Source: Phycicoccus elongatus Lp2 (GTDB lineage: Bacteria; Actinomycetota; Actinomycetes; Actinomycetales; Dermatophilaceae). From it: a DNA stretch of 44,355 nucleotides. Position 1 is the first letter of the stretch; every line of letters starts with the position of its first letter. Of this stretch, positions 19,476 to 27,872 are shown one piece after another. The stretch is taken from NCBI RefSeq assembly GCF_000367525.1, contig NZ_HF570956.1:133322-177676 (forward strand), read 5' to 3'. Under the pieces are notes generated by a model, which had not been told where the DNA came from, searched no databases, and saw only the letters and a list, made by a program, of their open reading frames with translations. The position numbers were made by a program, and so were the translations under genes.

Positions 19476-19508
19476 GCCGGACACCCACATGGTTGTCCCT
19501 TCTCTCCC

Positions 19509-19594
19509 GGAACAAACGCGGCATCCGGGAACAACGCCGGTGGCTGGGGAAGCAGGTGCTGGGAACAATCGCGGCATTCGGGAACAACGCCGGT
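19509..19594. repeat. two direct 33-bp repeats
   Basis: Copies at 19509-19541 and 19562-19594 agree at 31 of 33 positions. Each contains two sub-units of the form GGGAACAA..CGC.GG (GGAACAAACGCGG/GGAACAATCGCGG and GGGAACAACGCCGG). The period is 53 bp. The second copy ends on the stop codon of the rimK remnant. It could be a terminator-like element or a dispersed intergenic repeat. Confidence 0.7.
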
Positions 19595-20335
19595 CAGGAC
19601 TCGCGACTCGGCACCTTGGGCAGCTTGCGGACCCGGGTCGGGCGCTTCTTGCGCTGCGGGATGAGGTCGCGCATCTCCTCGAGCCGCCCGAAGCAGAGCA
19701 GGCGGGTCGCCGTCCTCGAGCTTGCGGTTGCTGTGCGGGTTGGGCATCACGGTCGTCCCGCGGTGCAGGGTGAGCACCGAGATGTCGCGGTCGCGCAGGC
19801 CGGACTCGCCGAGGGTCTTGCCGACGAGGTCGGCACCTGGGTGGACGACGAGCTCGGCCACCCCGTAGCCGGTCGACACCGTCAGCCGTTGGCGCACGTC
19901 GATCTCGGGGAAGCCGGTCTGGTTCGCGATGTGGTCGATGATCGCGCCGGCGACGTCGAGGTTGGTCGCGGCCTCGATGCCCTGCAGGCCGGGCGAGGAG
20001 TTGACCTCCATGACGAGCGGCCCGTCGTTGCCCTCGAGCATGTCGACGCCGGCGACCCGCAGGCCCATGATCTGCGCGGCCCGCACCGCCGTCTCCTCAT
20101 AGGTCGCGTCCAACTCGACCGGCTCCACGCGCCCACCGCGGTGGACATTGGACCGGAACTCATCGCCCTGCGCCACCCGCCGCATCGCCGCGACGACACG
20201 GTCGCCGACGACGATCGCCCGGATGTCGCGACCCTTGCTCTCCTGACGAAGGCCTGGATGAGCACCTGCTGGTTCGTGCCGTGCAGGGTCTCGATGATCG
20301 CCTCGGCGACCTTGGCCGGGACCACGTCTCGTTCA
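19594..20335 (-). pseudogene. rimK: rimK-type alpha-L-glutamate ligase, truncated and frameshifted
   Basis: The minus strand encodes the C-terminal part of a RimK ATP-grasp ligase: [23 protein letters not shown], then in the next frame [25 protein letters not shown] and [14 protein letters not shown], followed by an RCK_C-like tail ([21 protein letters not shown]). The N-terminal half before GVVPA is missing. One base is lacking near 20242 (AGGAG for AGGGAG) and one is extra near 19704 (a CCC run); correcting both gives a continuous frame ending at TGA 19596-19594. RimK enzymes add glutamate to proteins or peptides. This copy should be inactive. Confidence 0.85.
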
Positions 20336-20640
20336 CGATCCACCCGTGGCAAGCGACCGACGAGGATGCCGTCGGGCTCACGCTGCCCGTGCACGACCGA
20401 CGTTCGGTGCGGTCGTCCTCCGGCCATGCCGAGGACCGGATCGTCGTCCTCATGCGTCTCACTCTGGCGCGCCGCCGGATCACCGCCGAGGTGACCCTCA
20501 CCGACCGTGACGAGATGGGCTTTCGGATGCTCGTGGGCCGGCAGGCCCTTGAGCAGGCCTTCCTCGTGGACTCGCGACTCTCGTATGCCGGTGGGCGTCC
20601 GGCGCGCGCGACCCGCCGCAAGAACTGGGGCAGGGCATGA
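20323..20640 (+). pseudogene. C-terminal remnant of a RimB-like retropepsin (ATP-dependent zinc protease family)
   Basis: The frame reads [16 protein letters not shown], then RSVRSSSGHAEDRIVV, EVTLTDRDEMGFRMLVGRQALEQ and ends KNWGRA. RSSSGHxxxR and M.FRMLlGR.AL belong to the retropepsin-like domain found beside RimK. The N-terminal part with the catalytic D-T-G-A block is missing. The break lies at about 20318-20323, directly against the RimK break on the other strand. The original stop overlaps the next ATG (ATGA), so it was co-translated with the AstE-like hydrolase. Confidence 0.75.
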
Positions 20641-21650
20641 GCCGCCGGCGCCCCCGCGCCTCCTTCGCGATCGGCACTGTCAAGGTGCGAGCCGGCCACG
20701 CCCGCGAGGTCGGTCTGCCGATCACCCGGCTGGTCACCGGCGCCGACGTCAGCCTGCCCGTCCACGTCGTCCACGGCCGTGACGACGGGCCGACGGTCTG
20801 GATCAATGCCGCCATCCACGGCGACGAGGTCATCGGCGTCGAGGTGATCCGCCGGGTGCTCACCAAGGTCTCGCCGAAGACGATCCGCGGCACGCTGCTG
20901 GCGGTCCCGATCGTCAACGTCCTGGGCTTCATGAACGGCGACCGCTACCTACCCGACCGGCGTGACCTCAACCGATCTTTTCCCGGGTCGGCTCGGGGGT
21001 CGCTCGCGGGCCGGATCGCCAACCTGCTGATGACCGAGGTCGTCGCCAAGTGCGAGGTCGGCATCGACATGCACACCGGCTCGGACCGCCGCTCCAACCT
21101 CCCCCAGATCCGGTGCGACGTCGACGACCCGCACACCCTGGACCTGGCGCGCGCCTTCGGCGCCCCGGTCATCTTCCACGCCAAGTTGCGCGACGGTTCA
21201 CTGAGGTATGCCGCCCGCGAACGGGGCGCTCGCGTCCTGCTCTTCGAGGGCGGCGAGGCCTGGCGCTTCGACGAATGGGCCATCGAGGCGGGTGTCCGGG
21301 GGGTGCTCCGGGTGCTTGCGCACCTGGGCATGATCGAGCCGGTCGAGGATGAACCCCCTCCGCTGAGCCTGATCTGTCGTCGCTCCGGCTGGGTGCGCGC
21401 CCGGCGCACCGGGATTCTCCAGATGGAGGCCAACCTGGGCCAGGTCGTCACCGATGACGAGCGCCTCGGTGGCCTCTCGGACTCCTTCGGTCGTCGGTTG
21501 CGGCTGGTGCGCGCCAATCGGGCCGGTGTCGTCATCGGCCGCACCGAGGCGCCGCTGGTCAATCGCGGCGACGCGCTCATCCACATCGCCGAGATCGAGC
21601 AGGAGAACGAGACGCCCGGACAGGCTGAACTGGCCGAGCCGTCCGAGTAG
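20637..21650 (+). CDS. succinylglutamate desuccinylase/aspartoacylase family zinc hydrolase
   Basis: This 337-aa M14-fold deacylase has zinc ligands H61 and E64 in INAAIHGDEVIG and H146 in DMHTGSDRR, and a later FEGGEAWRFDE carrying the likely catalytic Glu. The C-terminal third (WVRARRTGILQ) resembles the barrel-sandwich domain of the family. It normally accompanies RimK and RimB-like genes, suggesting that the trio adds and removes N-linked glutamyl groups; here both partners are broken and only this gene is intact. The ATG overlaps the RimB remnant's stop. Confidence 0.85.
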   Translation: MSRRRPRASFAIGTVKVRAGHAREVGLPITRLVTGADVSLPVHVVHGRDDGPTVWINAAIHGDEVIGVEVIRRVLTKVSPKTIRGTLLAVPIVNVLGFMNGDRYLPDRRDLNRSFPGSARGSLAGRIANLLMTEVVAKCEVGIDMHTGSDRRSNLPQIRCDVDDPHTLDLARAFGAPVIFHAKLRDGSLRYAARERGARVLLFEGGEAWRFDEWAIEAGVRGVLRVLAHLGMIEPVEDEPPPLSLICRRSGWVRARRTGILQMEANLGQVVTDDERLGGLSDSFGRRLRLVRANRAGVVIGRTEAPLVNRGDALIHIAEIEQENETPGQAELAEPSE

Positions 21651-21756
21651 ACCGAGCAAGCCGAGCCGCCCGCCGCTGCGGAATAGGTGCGGTCCGAGGA
21701 CCGTTGAGCGCGGCATACCGGCGTTGCTCCCGGCAGCGCGCCGAGAGGAGATGACG

Positions 21757-22128
21757 ATGGCGACCTTCGTGACGGCCATGCTGGACGGCCGCGAGCCCTA
21801 TGACATCTACCGGTGGGCGGAGCAACTCTTCGCCGACCGCGATCACCTCGCAGCGATCGAGGCACTCGAGTACCTCATGGATCGCGCCCCGGACAGCGAA
21901 CTCGGTTCTGCCCGAGAGCTTCTCGCGCGCTTCTACTACCACTCGGCCCAGCTCGACCGGGCCGCGGACGCGGCTCGCGACATCCTCGCCAAGGATCCCG
22001 ACCACGGGTATGCCGCGTTGCTGCTCTACCGCTCGCTGGTGCGGGCGGGGAAGCGCGACGAGGCTGAGCGGGCGCGGCTGTTGGCCACCGCCCTGGGCAT
22101 GGACGTGTCCGGTCGCCGGACCACCTGA
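21757..22128 (+). CDS. small tetratricopeptide-repeat protein
   Basis: This 123-aa, probably soluble protein is all helical. Its pattern (LFADRDHLAAIEALEYLMDRAPDS, LLARFYYHSAQLDRAADAARDILAKDPDH, LLLYRSLVRAGKRDEAERARLLAT in pieces) fits three TPR units. It probably acts as an interaction module; no partner is evident. A GAGAGGAG ribosome site directly abuts ATG 21751, so ATG 21757, 6 nt away, is the better start. A GTATGCCGCG word lies within TPR 3. Confidence 0.75.
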   Translation: MATFVTAMLDGREPYDIYRWAEQLFADRDHLAAIEALEYLMDRAPDSELGSARELLARFYYHSAQLDRAADAARDILAKDPDHGYAALLLYRSLVRAGKRDEAERARLLATALGMDVSGRRTT

Positions 22129-22137
22129 GCTCCGCTT

Positions 22138-22180
22138 GCGTCCGGCAACTTGGTTGATATCCCGTCAATCTGCCGGACGC
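22138..22180. terminator. bidirectional hairpin between convergent TPR and ASCH genes
   Basis: GCGTCCGGCA (22138-22147) pairs perfectly with TGCCGGACGC (22171-22180) across a 23-nt A/T-richer loop. The right arm overlaps the last codons of the ASCH gene. Confidence 0.6.
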
Positions 22181-22689
22181 TGGCGTGAGTGCAGGATCTC
22201 GAAGCGCTGGCACACGATCGGCATGTCCGACGCAAAACCGTGGTCGTGGGCGGCGTGCTCGGTGAAGAAGTCCTCGTGGACCGCTCGCCAGTGGTCCAGT
22301 GACTGATCCCCCTCGCCCTCCAGTCGAGCGTGCTCGGCGTCCACCTCGTCGAAGGGCACGATCTCGACCGCGGTTGTGACGATGAGCGCGCGGGGGTGTC
22401 CGGAGCCATCGAGGACGATCTCGAGATCACCACGCCGGGGCAGGTCATCGCCGTCGGCCTCCCAGTCCCAAACGGCACTCGAGGTGGCCGTCTTGGTGCC
22501 GGCGACGATGAGGTCGGCAAGCTTGTCGGCAACCTCCCGCGAGCCGCCGAACGACGACGCCGGAGGCTGCAGCGAATCCAGCTCTGTCGGACCGCAATAC
22601 ACCTCGAGCCGGTTGAGATTGGCGCGCATCCTGGCCTCGGTCCAGAAGGCATCGATCTCGTCCTGGCGGGGGTCGGCGATCGTGGTCAT
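22165..22689 (-). CDS. ASCH domain protein
   Basis: This 174-aa protein of the ASCH/PUA-like fold has PASSFGGSREVADKLADLIVAG, TKTATSSAVWDWEADGDDLP and VEIVPFDEVDAEHARLEGEGD, then LDHWRAVHEDFF. These are the family's conserved G-KT-T, D-E-DA and W...H..FF blocks. ASCH proteins are proposed to bind RNA, and some cleave RNA or deacetylate nucleosides; the role here is unknown. The start at 22689 is supported by TACCGT exactly 6 nt upstream, inside the 3' end of the tspO gene, indicating its own leaderless promoter. Confidence 0.85.
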   Translation of the reverse strand: MTTIADPRQDEIDAFWTEARMRANLNRLEVYCGPTELDSLQPPASSFGGSREVADKLADLIVAGTKTATSSAVWDWEADGDDLPRRGDLEIVLDGSGHPRALIVTTAVEIVPFDEVDAEHARLEGEGDQSLDHWRAVHEDFFTEHAAHDHGFASDMPIVCQRFEILHSRQRPAD

Positions 22690-22693
22690 GACC

Positions 22694-23491
22694 TCACGGT
22701 ACGGCGATGATCGGCCGAGGTCGATGCCGGTGGCTGGCCGCAGCCACCACGACGAGGGCTGCGGCGAGTGCGGCCAGACCGACCGTCGGCGACTTGGGTT
22801 GGTCGGTGATCCGACCGACGCCGATCCAACCCAGGCCCCACGCCATGGCGAGGGCCACGGAATACCGGCCGCCGAGCCGTGTTGCGAGCAGGACTCCGAT
22901 GCCGGCTGCGGCGGCCAGCACCGCCAGGGCAGAGAACGTCGAAGTCGGCCGGGCTGGGTCGACTCCGCTCGCGACGAGCGCGGCCGTGACATTGGCGCAC
23001 GTCGCGACGGCGACCCATCCCAGGTAGAGACCCATCGTGCCGTCGACGACGACGAGCTCGGCGCGCGAGGTGGCCGCCGTCTCGTCGAGCCGCCGCAGGA
23101 GCACCCCGAGGGTCACGACGAGTGCAGCAATGACCGCGACGCTGGCCCACAGCCAGCCCTGCTGGGTGACGAGCAGCCACGCGGCATTGAGGAGCATCGA
23201 CAAGGCGACCAGCCAGCCGCTGCGCCGGGCGCGGATGTTGGCCGTGTTCGCGGGAAGCCACTGCCAGATCGTGTAGGCGGCCAGACCCACGTAGATGACC
23301 GACCAGATCGAGAAAGCCGGACTGGCCGGAGCGAGAAGCGTGGCGTCGGCGGCGAGCGCACCACCGGAGGACTCCTCGACCCGGGTGCCGAGGACGCCGA
23401 CCCCGACGAGGGTGCCGAGGATGCAGCCGATCTCGGCCACCGTCACGGCGACCTGACGGAGTCGGTCACTGGTTGCCCTGGAGGCCGTCAT
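22694..23491 (-). CDS. TspO/MBR family tryptophan-rich membrane protein
   Basis: This 265-aa protein has about seven to eight hydrophobic helices. It includes ASPAFSIWSVIYVGLAAYTIWQWLP, LNAAWLLVTQQGWLWASV and VVDGTMGLYLGWVAVATCANV in pieces. The Trp-rich second helix and NAAW motif are typical of actinobacterial TspO/MBR-related proteins, which are longer than the canonical 160-aa TspO. Porphyrin or stress-related roles are known for the short family, not shown for this type. TACGTT lies 7 nt before ATG 23491. Confidence 0.75.
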   Translation of the reverse strand: MTASRATSDRLRQVAVTVAEIGCILGTLVGVGVLGTRVEESSGGALAADATLLAPASPAFSIWSVIYVGLAAYTIWQWLPANTANIRARRSGWLVALSMLLNAAWLLVTQQGWLWASVAVIAALVVTLGVLLRRLDETAATSRAELVVVDGTMGLYLGWVAVATCANVTAALVASGVDPARPTSTFSALAVLAAAAGIGVLLATRLGGRYSVALAMAWGLGWIGVGRITDQPKSPTVGLAALAAALVVVAAASHRHRPRPIIAVP

Positions 23492-23498
23492 GGTTCTC

Positions 23499-23549
23499 AA
23501 CGTAGGGATTCTGTCGAATGTTTGTCAAAGGTTGGATAGAGTGACGGGC
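23499..23549. promoter_or_regulatory. divergent leaderless promoters of tspO-like and DUF2177 genes
   Basis: Minus-strand TACGTT (23504-23499) lies 7 nt from ATG 23491. Plus-strand TAGAGT (23537-23542) lies 7 nt from ATG 23550. The intervening DNA is unusually A/T-rich for the window (ATTCTGTCGAATGTTTGTCA). Confidence 0.5.
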
Positions 23550-23969
23550 ATGAAGTGGATCAGTGCATACGTCGTGGCCGGCCTCGTCTTCGGGGCGTTG
23601 GACCTGCTCTGGCTGGGCAAGGTGGGGCGCCCGCTCTATGACGCCCGCCTCGGGGACCTGCTCGCGGCGCGCCCGAACGTCCCGGCCGCACTGCTCTTCT
23701 ATGCGATCTACCTCTTCGGGCTCACCTGGTTCGTCCTGGTGCCGGCGCTCGAGTCGGGTTCGTCGGGCAAGGCCGCGCTCGGCGGCTTCCTCTTCGGCCT
23801 GGTGGCCTACGCAACGTGGAACCTCACGAATCTGGCTGTCCTCAAGGGGTTTCCGGCCTCCATCGTCCCCATCGACATGGCCTGGGGATCACTCGCGACG
23901 ATGGCGACCTCGGCTCTGACCGTTCTCCTGGTGCGTGCGCTTCCGTGGGTCGGGACTCCGGCCCCCTGA
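23550..23969 (+). CDS. DUF2177 family membrane protein
   Basis: This 139-aa protein has four hydrophobic segments and the family hallmarks ALDLLWLGKVGRPLYDARLGDLLA, PAALLFYAIYLFG and GLVAYATWNLTNLAVLKGFP, then DMAWGS. DUF2177 proteins are widespread small membrane proteins of unknown function. ATG 23550 is chosen from the family start (MKW.) and the TAGAGT box 7 nt upstream. Confidence 0.88.
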   Translation: MKWISAYVVAGLVFGALDLLWLGKVGRPLYDARLGDLLAARPNVPAALLFYAIYLFGLTWFVLVPALESGSSGKAALGGFLFGLVAYATWNLTNLAVLKGFPASIVPIDMAWGSLATMATSALTVLLVRALPWVGTPAP

Positions 23970-24001
23970 GCCGGCCGCGCGGCATACAGGAAGATGGTCT
24001 G

Positions 24002-25762
24002 ATGGACGGAATGGGCGCCATCGTCGGCGACGGAGTGATCGGTTTCCGGGTGTGGGCACCCCACGCGGACGAGGTGCACGTCGTCGGCGACTTCAATGGC
24101 TGGGACGAGGACGCGACGCCGATGGCGTCGGAGGACAACGGCCATTGGTATGCCGAGGTGCCCGGCGCGCACCCCGGTCAGGAGTACAAGTACTTGTTGC
24201 GCGTGGGTGAGGATCGCTTCCATCGCGTGGACCCACAGGCGCGGCAGGTCACCAATTCGGTCGGCAATGGTGTGATCTACGACCCGTGGGCCTTCGAGTG
24301 GCAGGGGGACGAGTTCTCGATGCCGGCCCACAACGAGTCGGTGATCTATGAACTCCACGTCGGATCCTTCGCACGCGACCCCGATGGGCGGCCGGGCGAC
24401 CTGTATCGCGCGGCCGAGCGGCTGGATCACCTGGTTGACCTCGGGGTCAATGTCGTGCAGCTCATGCCGGTCGCCGAGTTCGCGGGTGACCAGTCCTGGG
24501 GCTACAACCCCGCCCATGTCTTCGCCGTCGAGTCCTCCTATGGGGGGCCGGATGCGCTGAAGACCTTTGTGCGTGAGGCTCATCGCCGAGGGATCGCTGT
24601 CATCCTCGACGTCGTCTACAACCACTTCGGCCCCAGTGATCTGGCGACGTGGCAGTTCGACGGGTGGAGCGAGGACGGCAAGGGCGGGATCTACTTCTAC
24701 AACGATTGGCGATCGGCGACCCCGTGGGGCGACACCCGACCGGACTACGGGCGCGGCGAGGTGCGGCAATTCATCCACGACAACGCCTTGATGTGGCTGC
24801 GGGAGTATCGCGTCGACGGCCTGCGCTACGACATGACGCCCTACATCCGCTCTGTCTCGGGCTCCGGCGACGACCTGCCGGAGGGGTATTCGTTGCTCAA
24901 GTGGGTCAATGAGGCGATCCGTGCCGAGTTCCCCGGGAAGCTGCTCATTGCCGAGGACATGCATCGTGACGAGCGGATCACCCAGGTCGATGCCGACGGG
25001 GCGGCCTTCCATGCCCAATGGGACTCGTCCTTCGTCCACCCCGTCCGTGAAGCCGTGATCACGGCGGATGACGCCGACCGGTCGATGGCGGAGGTGATCG
25101 CGGCCGTCGGCCAGCGCTACAACGACGATGCCTTCCACCGGGTGATCTACACCGAGTCCCACGACGAGGTCGCCAACGGCCAGACGCGGGTGCCCTCGGA
25201 GATCGCCGAGGGGGACCCCACGGGCTGGTATGCCCAGAAGCGGTCCACCGTCGGGGCGGCCCTGGTGTTGACCTCGCCCGGCATCCCAATGATCTTCCAG
25301 GGCCAGGAGTTTCTCGAGGCCGCGTGGTTCCACGACGATGTGCCGCTGGACTGGGCGCAGAACCAGCAGTTCCACGGCGTGGTGCGGCTCTATCGCGACC
25401 TGATCATGCTGCGCCGCAACGCCACTGGCGTGACCAAGGGTCTCACTGGTCACCACACGGAGTTGCTCCACGGCGACGAGGAGCGCAACACCCTGGCCTA
25501 TCACCGCTGGGCCAACGGTGGCCCGCACGACTCGACCGTCGTGCTCATCAACCTCTCGCACGAGGCCGTCGAAGGACTGCCGGTGCGGTTGCCCGCGGCC
25601 GGGCGGTGGACGCTCCGCCTCAACTCCGACGCTGGAATCTACAGCGAACGCTTCGGCGACGGCGCGGCATACGACCTCGACGCCGTCGACGAGGCCGGCT
25701 TCGGGATCTTCGCGAACGTCGCGATCCCGGCCTACTCGGTCCTCATCTATTCCCAGGACTGA
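24002..25762 (+). CDS. GH13 alpha-glucan enzyme, branching-enzyme-like (GlgB/TreZ-type architecture)
   Basis: This 586-aa enzyme has an N-terminal CBM48-like beta domain (residues 12-95, VWAPHADEVHVVGDFNGWD), a GH13 barrel and a C-terminal beta domain. Catalytic residues are D277 (DGLRYDMT), E318 (LLIAEDMH) and D388 (YTESHDEVANG), with conserved region I DVVYNH at 203-208. Order and motifs fit 1,4-alpha-glucan branching enzymes, though it is shorter than classical GlgB (about 700 aa), so another GH13 transferase or hydrolase is possible. It is probably glycogen or maltooligosaccharide related. An AGGAAG ribosome site lies 8 nt before ATG 24002. Confidence 0.82.
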   Translation: MDGMGAIVGDGVIGFRVWAPHADEVHVVGDFNGWDEDATPMASEDNGHWYAEVPGAHPGQEYKYLLRVGEDRFHRVDPQARQVTNSVGNGVIYDPWAFEWQGDEFSMPAHNESVIYELHVGSFARDPDGRPGDLYRAAERLDHLVDLGVNVVQLMPVAEFAGDQSWGYNPAHVFAVESSYGGPDALKTFVREAHRRGIAVILDVVYNHFGPSDLATWQFDGWSEDGKGGIYFYNDWRSATPWGDTRPDYGRGEVRQFIHDNALMWLREYRVDGLRYDMTPYIRSVSGSGDDLPEGYSLLKWVNEAIRAEFPGKLLIAEDMHRDERITQVDADGAAFHAQWDSSFVHPVREAVITADDADRSMAEVIAAVGQRYNDDAFHRVIYTESHDEVANGQTRVPSEIAEGDPTGWYAQKRSTVGAALVLTSPGIPMIFQGQEFLEAAWFHDDVPLDWAQNQQFHGVVRLYRDLIMLRRNATGVTKGLTGHHTELLHGDEERNTLAYHRWANGGPHDSTVVLINLSHEAVEGLPVRLPAAGRWTLRLNSDAGIYSERFGDGAAYDLDAVDEAGFGIFANVAIPAYSVLIYSQD

Positions 25763-25794
25763 GCCGAGACTGCCCAGCCACGGTCGATCGCACC

Positions 25795-25859
25795 CAGTCG
25801 AGAGGGAGCAAAACGCGGGCGGCGGACTCTCGCACCCGCGTTTTGCTCCCTCTCGACTG
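25795..25859. terminator. perfect 25-bp hairpin after the GH13 gene
   Basis: Arms 25795-25819 and 25835-25859 are exact reverse complements over 25 nt with a 15-nt loop. The stem core is GGGAGCAAAACGCGGG / CCCGCGTTTTGCTCCC. It lies 32 nt after the stop codon and the second arm supplies a TTTT run. It may be a strong terminator or a mobile or structural intergenic repeat. Confidence 0.8.
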
Positions 25860-25892
25860 CAGAGATCAGGCGAGGTTGGGGGCGCCACCCCG

Positions 25893-26037
25893 CCCTGGTC
25901 GCCGGGGTCCGCGACCGGCTCCGCGCCATACCCGGCCTTGCCGTCGACGTGCTCGTGCGCGAGGTGGAGGAGGCCCCCTCGTCGGTGCGCGCCTGACGGC
26001 ACTGGCCGACCTGCGGGCCGCGCTCGTCCCGGAGTGA
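25893..26037 (+). pseudogene. possible C-terminal remnant of a sugar kinase (BadF/ROK-like)
   Basis: A short frame reads VAGVRDRLRAIPGLAVDVLV, then, after adding one C to the CCCCC run at 25974-25978, EAPLVGARLTALADLRAAL ending VPE and TGA. (D/E)xP(L/V)VGAxxxALxxxR is the usual end of BadF/BcrA-type N-acetylglucosamine kinases and some ROK kinases. Everything upstream is missing. The identification rests on one motif and an assumed frameshift. Confidence 0.35.
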
Positions 26038-26049
26038 CGAAGGGGCAGG

Positions 26050-27798
26050 TCAGTCCTCGGCCGGGGCCCGGGTGACCAGCCGGCGCAGGCTCTCCCGCCG
26101 GCCCAGCGTCCCGTCCGGGTCGACGACGTTGGTCAGGAGGTTGGCGATCGTCCGTTGTGGCGCTGTGAGCTCTGGCTCGGTCAGCAGCCGCAGCTGGCCC
26201 GGTGGCCGTTGCGCGAGGCCGGTGCTGCGCTCCAGAATGTCCGCCGCCGCACGCGCCGCCCGGTCGCGACCGCGCCTGCGCGACCACGGAGTTCGCCGCC
26301 TCCGGCCGTGAACCCGCGCCACTGTCCGACGTATGCCGTGGGGCTGGTCACCGGCGCCCGCGGCATACCACTTATCGAGGGCGGTCGCCGAGTCGACCAG
26401 AAGGTCGAAGAGTTCGTGGGGGTCGTCGGGGACGTCGTCCTCCTCGATGCCCAGGTGCTCGGCACAGAGCAGCCGGCGCAGGCGGAGCGGGAAGACGTCG
26501 TCGGGAGCCGGCGCGTCGGTGGCCAGGGACTCGGTGCGCTCGTCCGTGACGAAACACGCGATCTCGCTGTCGCTGGACCAGGACCGGCGGTTGAGGTTGT
26601 CCGAGCCGACACTGGCCCACCGGTCGTCGATGATGCAGACCTTGGAGTGGACGTAGATCGGCAGTCCGTCGTCGTTGGTCAGCCCGAAGACGACCACCCG
26701 GTCGCCCCCCGCCTCGCGGATGGGGTCGAGCGCGGCGCGGCGGGCGTGCCATTGGGTCATCCGCGACACGGTGCCGTCGAGGTCGGGCAGGACCGGCAGG
26801 ACGATGACCAGGCGCAGGTCGGGATTGTCGCGCAAGGCGTCAGCGAAGTGAGCCCCGACTTCGGGACCCCAGAGGTACTGGTCCTCGACGTAGACCAGCC
26901 GTCGAGCATTGCTCATCGCCTTGGCGTTGCCCAGGGCGATCGATCGCTCCCCATCGGGCGCGAAGTCGTGGGGCACCGGGAGGAGCGGCGGGTAGGTGCG
27001 CGCGATCTGGACGACGTCCGTCGCTCCCGCGACCGGAGGAGGAGGCGGCCACTGCTCCCCGAGGGGATCGGGATCCTGGTCCTCGGCCTGCAGCCAGGAC
27101 GTGAACCTGCGCCCGGGGTTGGAGGTCAGCGGAGCATCGTCCTCCCAGCGCTCCCGGAAGGTCGTCTCGACGTCGTGGACCGCGGGGCCCCGGACGGCGA
27201 CCTGGACGTCGTGCCACGCCGGGTTCGGGCCGTACTCGGGAGCAATCTGCAACGGCTGGGGGTCTCCGCCATGGGTGTCGTCATCCCGACGAGAGTGGCA
27301 GAGGTCGATGCCCCCGGCGTAGGCGACGTCCCGGGTCGGGTCGTCGCGGTGCCGCAGCACCACGAACTTCTGGTGGTGGGCACCGCCGGTGCGAACTCGC
27401 ATGTCCCGCAGGCATTCCCCGCCGTGCGCCTCCAAGGTCTTGCCCAGCTCGAAGGCCCGCTCCGAGTGGAAGCCGAACTTGCGCCAGTGGGACCGCCACA
27501 GCAGCCCGCGCACGTCGACCCCGCGCCCCAGCGCCGCGACCAGGACGTCGACGAGGGTGTCGCCGGCGTCTTTGAGCTGCTCGTCGGGGTCGCCGCGCCA
27601 GTCCACGAAGTAGATCCGGTCCCCCTCACCCATCGCCGCGATCCGGTCGGCGAGGTCGGCGAAGTAGGTCGCCCCGTGCACCAGCGGGGTCACCTCGTTG
27701 CCGAGGCTCCACGCGGTCCCGTCCGAGCGCACGTCGTCGATACGGGCGTGCGGATTGCCTCGCTCCGAAGCGATGAGCAACCAGTCGCCTAGGGCCAT
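26050..27798 (-). CDS. phospholipase D-like family protein
   Basis: This 582-aa PLD-superfamily protein has two catalytic-type repeats. The first, GGAHHQKFVVLRHRDD followed by AYAGGIDLCHSR, keeps H and K but lacks the canonical Asp spacing. The second, IYVHSKVCIIDDRWASVGSDNLN, is a full HxKx4D motif. No clear signal peptide is seen. The family hydrolyses or transfers phosphodiester headgroups. ATG 27798 (MALGDWLL) is preferred to an upstream in-frame ATG at 27816. The tail is Arg-rich and probably disordered. Confidence 0.85.
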   Translation of the reverse strand: MALGDWLLIASERGNPHARIDDVRSDGTAWSLGNEVTPLVHGATYFADLADRIAAMGEGDRIYFVDWRGDPDEQLKDAGDTLVDVLVAALGRGVDVRGLLWRSHWRKFGFHSERAFELGKTLEAHGGECLRDMRVRTGGAHHQKFVVLRHRDDPTRDVAYAGGIDLCHSRRDDDTHGGDPQPLQIAPEYGPNPAWHDVQVAVRGPAVHDVETTFRERWEDDAPLTSNPGRRFTSWLQAEDQDPDPLGEQWPPPPPVAGATDVVQIARTYPPLLPVPHDFAPDGERSIALGNAKAMSNARRLVYVEDQYLWGPEVGAHFADALRDNPDLRLVIVLPVLPDLDGTVSRMTQWHARRAALDPIREAGGDRVVVFGLTNDDGLPIYVHSKVCIIDDRWASVGSDNLNRRSWSSDSEIACFVTDERTESLATDAPAPDDVFPLRLRRLLCAEHLGIEEDDVPDDPHELFDLLVDSATALDKWYAAGAGDQPHGIRRTVARVHGRRRRTPWSRRRGRDRAARAAADILERSTGLAQRPPGQLRLLTEPELTAPQRTIANLLTNVVDPDGTLGRRESLRRLVTRAPAED

Positions 27799-27857
27799 GA
27801 CGCCATGATGCTGCACCGGCCGGACCCGTGTGGCAGGTGGGGGAGGATCGGTCGGCC

Positions 27858-27872
27858 TAGAGTCGGTGCATG
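27858..27872 (+). promoter_or_regulatory. leaderless promoter of the SIMPL-epimerase unit
   Basis: TAGAGT (27858-27863) lies exactly 6 nt before ATG 27870, so the transcript should start at or next to the start codon. Confidence 0.45.

Noticed and set aside
19509-19594. The 33-bp repeats as a CRISPR array
   Set aside because: Only two copies, a 20-bp spacer, and no cas genes nearby.
23807-26287. An 826-codon open frame opposite the GH13 gene
   Set aside because: Antisense shadow: it passes through the perfect hairpin and has no domain signature.
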